Below, piece by piece: positions 1-9,900 of a stretch of 64,000 bases of DNA. The position numbers and the translations under genes are program-made. The notes under the pieces are model-generated. The model was not told the DNA's origin. It did no database searches and was given only the letters and a program-made list of their open reading frames with translations. This stretch comes from Elephas maximus indicus. Taxonomy: Eukaryota; Chordata; Mammalia; Proboscidea; Elephantidae. Where the stretch lies: assembly GCF_024166365.1 (NCBI RefSeq), contig NC_064822.1:103226823-103290822 (forward strand). The letters run 5' to 3'. Each line of letters starts with the position of its first letter. The first letter of the stretch is position 1.

Positions 1-99
1 TAATGCAGGTTGTTAATGAGTCTTCCTTCAATCCTGATGCCCTGTTCTTCTTCATATAGTCCAGCTTCTCTGATTATTTGCTCGGCATACAGATTGAAT

Positions 100-177
100 T
101 AACCAAAAAACCAAAGCCATTACTGTTGCTTCAATTCCAACTCATAGCGACCCTACAGGACAGAGTAGAACTGCTCT
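100..177 (-). mobile_element. Truncated afrotherian SINE tail inserted in the RTE
   Basis: The insert reads the antisense SINE 3' tail (AAAAAACCAAAGCCATT, then CTCATAGCGACCCTA and GACAGAGTAGAACTG). It is bracketed by an exact 11-bp duplication, ACAGATTGAAT, at 89-99 and 178-188. The insert is 78 bp, so it is strongly 5'-truncated. Confidence 0.85.
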
Positions 178-731
178 ACAGATTGAATAGGTATGGCGAA
201 AGGATGCAACCCTGATGCACACCTTTCCTGACTTTAAATCATGCAGTATCCCCTTGTTCTGTTCGAATGCTGCCTCTTGATCCACGTACAGATTCCTCAT
301 GAGCACAATGAAATGTTCCAGAATTCTCATTCTCTACAATGTTATTCATAATTTATGATCCACACAGTTGAATGCCTTTGCATAGTCAATAAAACACAGG
401 TAAACATCTTTCTGGTATTCTCTCCTTTCAGCCAGGATCCATCTGGTATCAGCAATAATATCCCTGGTTCCACGTCCTCTTCTAAATCCAGCTTGAATTT
501 CTGGCAGTTCCCTGTCAATATATTGCTGCAGCCGCTTTTGAATGATCTTCAGCAAAATTTTGTTTGCATGTGATATTAATGATATTGTTCAATAATTTCC
601 ACATTCAGTTGGCTCACTTTTCCTGGGAATTGGCATAAATATGGATCTCTTCCAGTCAGTTGGCCAGGCAGCTGTTTTCCAAATTTCTTGGCATGGGTGA
701 GTAAGCACTTCCCAGCACTGCATCTGTTTGT

Positions 732-792
732 TAAAAAAACAAAACAAAACCCGTTGCCATCGAGTCGATTCCGAATCATAGTGACCCTATAG
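732..792 (-). mobile_element. Very short SINE 3' tail in the RTE
   Basis: An A-rich tract followed by CCCGTTGCCATCGAGTCGAT and CATAGTGACCCTATA is the antisense 3' tail of the same SINE. It breaks the RTE sequence between TCTGTTTGTT and GAAACATCTC. Only a few bases of duplication are visible, so the edges are approximate. Confidence 0.7.
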
Positions 793-1515
793 TTGAAACA
801 TCTCAATTGATATTCTGTCAATTCCTGGAGCCTTGTTTTTTGCCAATGTCTTCACTGCAGCTTGGACTTCTTCCTTCCGTACCATTGGTTCCTGATCATA
901 TCTTACCTTCTGAAATGGTTGAATGTCAACCAATTCTTTTTGGTAGAGTGACTCTATGTATTCCTTCCATCTTCTTTTGATGCTTCCTGTGTCGTTTAAT
1001 ATTTTCCCTGTAGAATACTTCAGTATTGCAACTTGAGGCTTGAATTTTTTTCTTTAGTTCTTTCACTTTGAGAAATGCTGAGCATATTCTTCCGTTTTCT
1101 CCAGCTCTTTGCACATGTCATCATAATAGTTTACTCTGTCTTCTCGAGCTGCCCTGTAAATCTTCTGCTCACCTCTTTGACTTCATCATTTGTTCCTTTT
1201 GCTTTAGCTACTCGATGCTCAAGAGCAAGTTTCAGAGTCTCCTCTGACATCAATTTTGGTCTTTTCAATGACCTCTTGTTTTCTTCATGTATGATGTCTG
1301 TTATGTCATTCCACAACTTGTCTGGTCTTCGGTCATTAGTGTTCAATGTATCACATGTATTCTTGAGATAGTCTCTAAATTCAGGTGGGATATACTCAAG
1401 GTTGTACTTTGGCTCCTGTGGACTTATTCTAATTTTCTTGTTTCAACTTGATTTTGCATATGAGTAATTGATGGTCTGATCCGCAAGATAGGCCAAATCA
1501 TGGTTAGAAATCCCC

Positions 1516-2460
1516 TGCATGCTCTCATATTAGTCTCTAATCCAATTGTGAGGTTGGAAAACCTGGCCACAGCTAGCCTTTCTGCCTCTGTGCAGGGCAC
1601 CTTATTAGAAGGCCTGGCAGAGGACTAGATAACTAGCAAAGAGCACCACTTCCTCAGATGCCAGCTTAACATTGCATTTCCCTTCTTTGGGGGCTCTGCT
1701 CCTTTCTGTCCTTTCAGATTTCTGGATCCAAGCATCTTCAGTACCCATTTTGGAAAACTCCAGCCCCAACCAACCAAGGAACTTGGTAGTTGACCCACCA
1801 CAGTTTCTGAAATTGGTGACTGACCCGAGTCCTTTGACTGAAAAGTTGGGGAAGATCTTGAGGCTGGAAGGGGAACAGAACCGAGGAGTAACACGCCTAG
1901 CGTGGCTGCAGAAAATAAACCTGACAACAGGGATGTGAAGATTCCCTCCCCCTACTCATTTGAAAAGGGTGAGGGACACCACTTTTAATGGAATTTGAAT
2001 TCCCTAGCCAGTCGTCCTCGAATTTTAGCATCCATCAGATATCCTGGGGGTAACTGCTTGGCTCCACTCCCATAGTTTCTAATTCAGTAGGTCCGTGGTA
2101 GGGCCTGAGAATTTTCATTTCTAACACATTTCTAAGTGATGCTACTGGTGCTGGTCCCACTTTGAGAAAAGAAACACTGTTGCCTAACATAGCTTTCTGG
2201 GAAATAGAGGGAAATTTTACCAGCTGAGGCTTTTTAAGAGATCAAGGGGAATAGATTTCATTTTTGGTGTTATTTTCTCAGCCCTACCCCCATCCACTGC
2301 ACCCATCTGGATAGAGGTGGAAAGAACCTGCCTTCTGGACCCTCTGGAGCTGAGTCAGGACTGGCCGTACCCTTGATGGAAATAGACAACAGTGGTTTGA
2401 CTGAAGGAGTGCTAGAAAGGAAGGGATATTATCCCAGGTTATCAGCCCTTTAGCTCTTTG
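1516..2460. other. Intergenic stretch, nothing recognised
   Basis: Mixed-composition sequence with no coding frame, repeat family or regulatory signature that I can name. The 100-aa and 88-aa open frames at 1625-1938 overlap each other on opposite strands and resemble nothing known. Confidence 0.5.
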
Positions 2461-2655
2461 AAAGGATCCCTGGTGGTGCAGTGGTTAAAGTGATCGATTG
2501 CTAAATGAAAGATCGGTGGTTTGAACCCACCCTTGGTTCTACAGCAGAAAGATGTGGCAGACTGCTTCCATAGAGATTCACAGCCTTCAAAACCCTATGG
2601 GGTTGTTATGAGTCGGAGTTCAGTTGATGACAGTGGGTTGGGTTGGTTGGGTTAG
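2461..2655 (+). mobile_element. Afrotherian SINE, sense, long subtype
   Basis: It has the tRNA-like head (CCTGGTGGTGCAGTGGTTAA, then a B-box-like GGTTTGAACCC). The middle block GAAAGATGTGGCAGACTGCTT is present only in a longer subtype. The tail is CCCTATGGGG...TATGAGTCGGA followed by a GGTTGGGTT-rich end. It is diverged, therefore an older copy. Confidence 0.85.
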
Positions 2656-2662
2656 CTCTCTG

Positions 2663-2962
2663 AAGGCATGTTGTTTCTGTTAACTGCCCTCTAGTCACCT
2701 CCGACTCATGGTGACTCCATGCACAATGGGATCAGACCATTGTGATCCATAAGGTTCTCAATGGCTGTTTTTTTTCTGAAGTAGATTGCCAGGTCTTTCT
2801 TCCTAGTCCTTCTTAGTCTGGAAGCTCCAATGTATACCTGTTGAGCATTACAGCAACACACAAGCCTCCACTGACAGAAAGGTGGTGGCTGTGCATGAGG
2901 TGCCTGGCTAGGTCTCCAGCATGGAAGGTAAGAATTCTACCACTGAATCATTACTGCCCGCC
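2663..2962 (-). mobile_element. tRNA-Gly-derived SINE, antisense
   Basis: The minus strand starts near 2962 with a tRNA-Gly(GCC)-like head containing the A box in TGATTCAGTGGTAGAATTCT. The far end carries CACCTCCGACTCATGGTGAC, which is similar to the tail shared by the RTE and the main SINE. The order is a tRNA-Gly head, a unique body and an RTE-like tail. It is a SINE, not a tRNA gene, because the acceptor and T arms are decayed. Confidence 0.75.
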
Positions 2963-3329
2963 CCCTTTGAGGGCACAGATTTGCTTTAATAAGGGGCAAG
3001 CTTTTTTTCCCCACAATTAGAGGTAAGGCTTAAAACGTAAATAGCCCTGGGAAAAGTCAACACTTTGGGCTATGTTCCCCTATACCAAGGATTTTTTGCA
3101 GCATACTTTAATGGGATGGAAAGGGGAGGATACTTGGGCCCTGAAGAGAACAGAGGTACCAAGAGGGAAAAAGGAGACAGGTGTCTGAAGATGAACTTCT
3201 CTGTTATACATTTTTCCCAGAGTGAACACATTTAAAGGGGGTAGAGAGGATGCGTGGCAGAGGGAGTTGGGATGAAGATGAGAGTTTGAGGCTGATTCTG
3301 AGTGGGAAAAATCATTCAAATCTGTTCAC

Positions 3330-6160
3330 CCATCTGATGTCTGTTGCTTTATTTTTTGTCCAAGGGGAGGTGGTGTTGGACTGAGGTAGAGAAGAGAATG
3401 GTACACGAGAAATGACCCAAAGGGTTGCCCCTTCCGCTGCAGGACCTTAGACTTCATGAGACCTTTCTGTTGGGTGTCATGACTGCACCTGTGCTTTGGG
3501 GGCTTCACTTTTTATCCTTATGATCACTAAAACAGATAAAAGGTGGAGGCTAACAAGTGGTGACTAAGAGGTAAGATGTCATGCCTCTGGTCCAGAAGAA
3601 CCCAATATAGTGCTCTTCTGATAGTAAGGAATGTCATCTTCCACAAGTCCTTAAAACATGACTGGTGAAGAGCTGTATTTCTCTGCACATTAGATATTTT
3701 TAAAACATACAGTAGAATGTAAGCAATACCCTTCTAGTCATTGAAGACCAAACCCTATCCTCACCTTCTGGTATCTTAGTCCTTATAATATTTAGTGATC
3801 CTTCTCCTGTAATTCTTAACACAAATATGAAATGACCATATTCCTTCAGGGTAACTCCCCTTCTTTGGCCCCAGTTCAGCAATTCCATGGACAGGCTCTG
3901 GTTTTTATCAGATTTTTAAAAGGGTCTGTGATCCAAAACAGGTCTGAACCATTGCTTATATACAGCTGGTATGTATTAAAGACTGAGGCAAAGTGGGAGG
4001 GTAAAGGAAATGGCATAGTCTACTTTCACCACTGGAACCCAATACCTTATACTTCCTGGGGCATCCTAGTACTGATCCTAAAAATATTCCTGTCTCTGAG
4101 GACCTAGGGCAAGGCCTGCCATCTTGCTGGTCATTTTGCTCTGTTCCTAAGAACATAAGTAAAGAAGAGCATTCCAGGCAAAGAAGGGAGGATGCTCTGA
4201 GCAACATATGGGAGGTGGAGGCAGGGCTGCCCAAGTCACATCCATTCTAATAGGCCTAGTCAGCAAAATGACCCTATTTTCAGCTCCATTTGAGTTCAGG
4301 ACTCTAAGGAACTGTGATTTACCCAGGTTTTTCTATGCAAATGGAACTGTCATTGAACAAGATGGTTGCAACTCACTTCTTCTTATCTCTCTGGTTAATT
4401 CCACCAATTGTGATTGAGAAGTGTCAGGGAAAAACCAGAATCTAAGCATCAAAGAGAAACCACCCCATTTTCATCCTCTTTGTTCCTCTCCCTCCCTAAC
4501 CCCAAACTGCTCTACATACAAGATAAGTTATTTTTAAGATTGGTATTAACACAATCATCAATAGAGAAACAATGACCAACTCGTCAACTGACAGATGCTA
4601 GAATACTTATGTGAATCCTGGAGTTAAGAGTCTTGGTGTGAACACCTTTCTAGAACTGGGAGAAAAAGCAACCGGAGAGCTTATTACTCTGTATCAACTG
4701 AAAAGCTAAGCCACAGCCATTACCCCTAAAGTCTTGTTTCTGGGAGAATAAGATCCTCAAGAATGATTCTGCCCCTTTGACTAGGCAATCGAAGTCCAAC
4801 AAGAGTCATGACAACTTGCAAGTACCATAATCCCTGCCCTGACTGCCCAACACTTACATAAAACAGCCCACTCAGCACAGAGCTTACTGGAAATCAACAG
4901 GAAACAACTCACTTCACTGAAGGTCTTTCTCTCTCCTCCCCTCCCAAAACAATCTGTGGTCCAGAGATTCAGACCCAGGCATATGTATCCACAGTTATGT
5001 CTTGATCTCAGTGATGGTGGGTAAAGGTTTATACTTCAATTCCCACAACTTAACCCATCACTTAGTCCTTTCCACTAGGGCTCCCATAGTCACTCGGATT
5101 ATTTCCTATCTCAAACAGAAAAACCCCATACAGCCCCACTACACTCATCCCCACAACACAGCCCTCAGGAAACCTAGCTTGTACAATTTGTACGTAGCAT
5201 GCTCTCTTCAAAGACCCTGCACACAGGTACACATAGACACATAAAAAGTCAAGAGGACGGGCGGGGGCGGGGTGGTCTGTTCAAGGGGATAAAGTTTTTT
5301 TTTTCTGTGTGGGCCTGGGTTACTTGGGGGTGTATAAGGTTCATCTCTAAGCATGTAGTGTGATTTTTCAGCTGGATATATGTATGAGCAGGATGAAGTG
5401 GGTAGGTATAAGGGGGTGGAAAGGCTATTCTATTTTTCAGCAGGGGGTAGTATGAGTGTGGAGGTCTGTATGGATGATGGGGTAAAGGTGACTGACCCAC
5501 ACTGCCATGACGTCTGGCCCCCTGCCTTTCATCTGGATAAATAAAGGGGGCTCTGGGCATCTGATCACTATCTCTTTCTTCTCCTGTTTCCTCATTACTC
5601 TCTAACCCACAGTGTTCACCACGGTGTGCTTCATAGAGTTACCAGTTCTGTGGGATGTGAAACAGAAAGGGTTCTGAGGTCAAATCAATTTAGGAAACAC
5701 CACATTGAGAGGCTTAACAGATTGCTCTACTGCAGAAGTTTTCAGAGCCTTAATATGCTAATGCACGTACCACACTAATACGTGTGTGTGAAAGAGAGAG
5801 AGAAAATATACTATAGTATACAAGAGCGATACTCAAAAGTATTTAACAACTGGTATGGCATGGGCTCCAACCAATCAAAATGGACCTCAGCCACAAAATG
5901 CTGGTACCACCGTACACTTGAAAATGGGCTCAGGCTAAATATCAGCCCATGAAGTATATACTGTTTCCCAAAAATTTTTGTCCAAAGAGCCCTGTTTTTG
6001 TGTGGTGTCTCACAGAACTGGTGAGAAATGCTCTGCCCAATGCTGGAACCTCATTTTTCTAGAGATGCTGGCCATTGGGGTGCAGGAGAGGGGCAGCCCT
6101 GCTAGAGACTCCTGGTAGCACCGGCTGATGGGTTTGACCACAGCTGCAGAGAAACAAATT
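3330..6160 (-). other. ZNF641: Probable ZNF641 3'UTR
   Basis: About 2.8 kb directly follows the ZNF641 stop on the minus strand and contains no recent transposon, which is unusual in this window. The first convincing minus-strand AATAAA is at 3348-3353, implying cleavage near 3320-3340. The extent is an inference from the signal and the absence of insertions. No other gene is seen here, and the open frames inside it overlap one another and look spurious. Confidence 0.45.
3348..3353 (-). terminator. Candidate poly(A) signal of ZNF641
   Basis: The plus strand reads TTTATT, which is AATAAA on the gene strand. It lies about 2.8 kb past the stop codon. Placement depends on the 3'UTR being continuous. 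Confidence 0.4.
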
Positions 6161-6915
6161 TCAAAAGACAGATGTCCCTCTGTCCCAGCTACTCCGGGGA
6201 CTTTGTCCCTGGTGGGTCAGCAAGTGCCTGTCCAGGTGATGTTTGCGGCCAAAACTCTTCTCACAGCGAGGGCACTGGAAGGGCTTCTCCCCAGTGTGGG
6301 TCAGCCAGTGTCTCACCAGGTGGTGCCTTCGGCCAAAGCTCTTCCCACACTCGGTGCACACATGGCACTTTGGCACTGGTGGGGTACGCTGCCGTTTCCT
6401 AGCACCAGTGCTTTCCCCAGCCTCTGGAGGCTTGCAGGATCTGCCTTCTGCATGCACTCTCTGGTGGCTGGCCAGATGAGAGTTGCACCGGAAATTCTTG
6501 CCACACTCAGAGCACCTGCTGGGCTTGTCATGTAGGTGGGTTTTCTGGTGCCGAATCAGGTGATGTCTTCGCCCAAAGCTCTTCTCACACTTGAGGCAGC
6601 TGTAGGGCCTCTCCCCAGTGTGGGTTTGCTGGTGCCTGGCAAGGTGGGAGCCCCACACAAACTGTTTCCCACACTGAGGGCATGTGTGGGGTCTCAAAAG
6701 GGAATCCATCTCTGTGTTACACAGAAGGTTGGAGAAACTATCTTCCTGAAGAAAAGGTGGGCCCAGGAGCATTCCTCTGGAGCTCCTGGGCATGGAATCC
6801 CAGCTTTCATCCTGTTCTGGATTCCAGAGAACAGTATCTTCAGACACACTGGATAACATTCTGGGAGGTTCTGCTTCTAGTTCAGGGGTGTCCCCCTCGT
6901 GCTCACTTCCATCTC
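6161..6915 (-). CDS. ZNF641: ZNF641 exon 6 (five zinc fingers and stop)
   Basis: The acceptor is TTCTCCACAG followed by GAGATGG at 6915. The exon enters in phase 1 and encodes residues 171-421 with the stop at 6161-6163. Each finger has the C-X2-C-X12-H-X3-H spacing, with TGERP or TGEKP linkers after fingers 1 and 4. Repeated FGRRHHL or FGRKHHL recognition-helix segments in fingers 2, 4 and 5 suggest internal finger duplication. Confidence 0.95.
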
Positions 6916-9900
6916 CTGTGGAGAAGGGAAAATATCAACCCCAAGAGGGAAGTCACAAGACAGCACTCCAGGACCCAAATCACAGATGAGCCTATATGAT
7001 GCCTGCCAAGGCCAAGCCACACCTAGAAGGGCTGAGACAACAGATTCGAATGTACAAGACAGTGCAACTGGTATAGAGGTTAAAAGCCTCAGCTTAGGAG
7101 GCAGACACCCAAGTGTGAATCTCAGCTTTCCTGCTTCTTTAAGCCTCCATTTCTTCTTTTGTAAAATGGGAATAATAATAGTTCTCTTTCGAGGTTTTTA
7201 TTAGGTAGCATAGATAGCTTGCTGCCTAGTATCCACTTGGTGAATGGTATATGCTATTGTTATTTATTTATTACTATTAATCACCTGCCTGAGCCATGAA
7301 AAAGGTTAAGGAATGTGCTGTGATCATCATAGGCTGGGTGACCACCTGTCAACAATATGAGAGACATTGTAGAAGGAAATCCCACGCTGTGTGGGTGGCT
7401 GAACAACAATCACCACCACTAACATTTACTGAGAGCTTATTTTGTGCCTGGCACTGTGCTAGTGTTCTAATATGCTAACGTACTTAATTTGCACAATAAT
7501 TTACATATGAAAAAATAAAGATGGTCAACATAAATGGCAACTATACACATACACATGGACCTCCCACGTGAAGAAAGCAAGAGGTCATTAAAAAGACAGG
7601 AAAGAAAGAAAAGGCCAAAATGGATGTCAGAAGAGACTCTGAAACTAGATCTTGAACGTTGAATAGCTAAAGCAAAAGGAAGAAATGATGAAGTAAAAGA
7701 GCTGAACAGAAGGTTTCAAAGAGTGGCTTGAGAAGACAAAGTAAAGTATTATAATGACGTGCAAAGAACTGGAGATAGAAAATCAAAAGGGAAGAACATG
7801 CTCAGCATTTCTCAAGCTGAAAGAACTGAAGGAAAAATTCAAGCCTCGAATTGCAATAGTGAAGGATTCTACGGGGAAAATATTAAATGATGCAGGAAGC
7901 ATCAAAAGAAGATAAAACGAATACACAGGGTCACTCTACCAAAAAGAAGTGGTCGACGTTCAACCATTTCAAGAGGTAGCATATGAGCAGGAACTGCTAG
8001 TACTGAAGGGAGAAGTCCAAGCTGCACTGAAGGCACTGGTGAAAGACAAGGCTCCAGGAATTGAAGGGTATCAACTGAGACATTTCAACAAACAGATGCA
8101 GCGCTGGAAGTGCTCACTCATCTATACCAAGAACTTTGGAAGACAGTTACCTGGCCAGCCGACTGGAAGAGATCCATATTTATGCCTATTCCCAAGAAAG
8201 GTGATCCACCCAAACGTGGAAATTATCGAACATTAATATCACAAGCAAGTAAAATTTTGCTGAAGATCATCCAAAAGCGGCTGCAGCAGTATATCAACAG
8301 GGAACTGCCCGAAATTCAAGCCAGATTCAGAAGAGGGCATGGAACCAGGGATATCATTGCTGATGGATCCTGGCTGAAAGCAGAGAATACCAGAAGGATG
8401 TTTACCTGTGTTTTATTGACTTTGCAAAGGCATCTGACTGTGTGGATCATAACAAATTATGGACAACATTGCGAAGAATGGGAATTCCAGAGCACTTAAT
8501 TGTGCTCATGAGGAACCTGTACACAGATCAAGAGGCAGTCATTTGAACAGAACAAGAGGATACTGCATGGCTCCAAGTCAGGAAAGGTGTGAGTCAGGGC
8601 TGTATCCTTTCACCATAGCTATTCAATCTGTATGCTTAGCAAATAATCCAAGAAGCTGGACTCTATGAAAAAGAATGGGGCATCAAGACTGGAGGAAGAC
8701 TCATTAACAACCTGTATTATAGAGATGACACAATGTTGATTGCTGAAAGTGAAGAAGACTTGAAGCACTTACTGATGAAGATCAAAGACCACAGCCTTCA
8801 GTATGGATTGCACCTCAACATAAAGAAAACAAAAATCCTCACAACTGGACCAATGAGCAACATCACAAAAAATGGAGAAAAGATGGAAGTTGTCAAGGAT
8901 TTCATTTTACTTGGATCCACAATCAACAGCCATGGAAGCAGCAGTCAAGAAATCAAAAGACACATTGTGTTGGGCAAATTGGCTGCAAAAGACTTCTCTA
9001 AAGTGTTGAAAAAGCAAAGATGTCACCTTGAAGACTTAGGTGTGCCTGACCCAAGCCATGGTGTTTTCAATTGCCTCATATGCATGTGACAGCTGGACAA
9101 GGAATAAGGAAGACTGAAGAACTGATGCCTTTGAATTGTGGTGTTGGTGAAGAATACTGAACATACCATGGACTGCCAAAAGAATGAACAAATCTCTCTT
9201 GGAAGAAGTACAACCAGAATGCTCTTCAGAAGCAAGGATGGCAAGACTATGTCTCACATACTTTGGACAGGTTATCAAGAGGGATCAGTCCCTGGAGAAG
9301 GACATCATGCTTGGTAAAGTAGAGGGTCAGCAAAAAAGAGGAAGACCCTCAACAAGATAGACTGACACAGTGGCTGCAATGATGGGATCCTGCATAACGA
9401 TGATTGTGAGGATGGCGCAGGACTGGGCAGTGTTTCCTCCTGTTGTACATAGGGTTACTATGAGTTGGAACTGACTCGATGGCACCTAACGACAACAACT
9501 GCTATGGTTCAGAATTCAAATCCAGAAAGTCTGGCACTAGACCCTGCCCTCTAAACCATTCTGCTACCCTGCCTTGTTTTTGAGGAAAAAATTCTCTAAA
9601 CTTTTCAACTTTATAACTCTCTGAGGTTGCAGAGGGATTAGAGGGACACATATTGATGGCATCCTGAGAGGAGTGAGGGCAGTGGCTGGAAATTTATTCT
9701 AGGTCCTCACCTGTATATGTAACCCTTAGGATGTCCCTGTCCTCCAAGTCTTGGGGATCAGGGACCCACTGTTCTTCCCCGCCTTCTAGTTGAGAAAGCA
9801 TGTCCAGTTTGGGAATTGGAAATCCTGTCCATAGAAAAGAAAAATACAGATGTCAATTAGTTCAACAGTAATTTTATATTTCTGAAAAATAGCTGTCTCC

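Larger units (their letters stand above)
1..1515 (-). mobile_element. RTE-clade (BovB-like) LINE, antisense, runs off the left edge
   Basis: Read on the minus strand this is the region upstream of and into the reverse transcriptase of an RTE LINE. Around 346-555 the frame shows an RT fingers/domain A stretch ending in FIDYAKAFNCVDH, where N replaces the usual catalytic Asp position. The same text recurs at 7.5-9.5 kb and 23.0-24.2 kb. Frames are broken throughout, so it is dead. It is interrupted by two short SINE tails (100-177 and about 732-792). The 3' end lies outside the window. Confidence 0.9.

Noticed and set aside
6128-6859. Plus-strand open frames of 135 and 106 codons opposite the zinc fingers
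   Set aside because: They are the antisense of the ZNF641 finger exon, whose minus-strand frame shows perfect C2H2 spacing.
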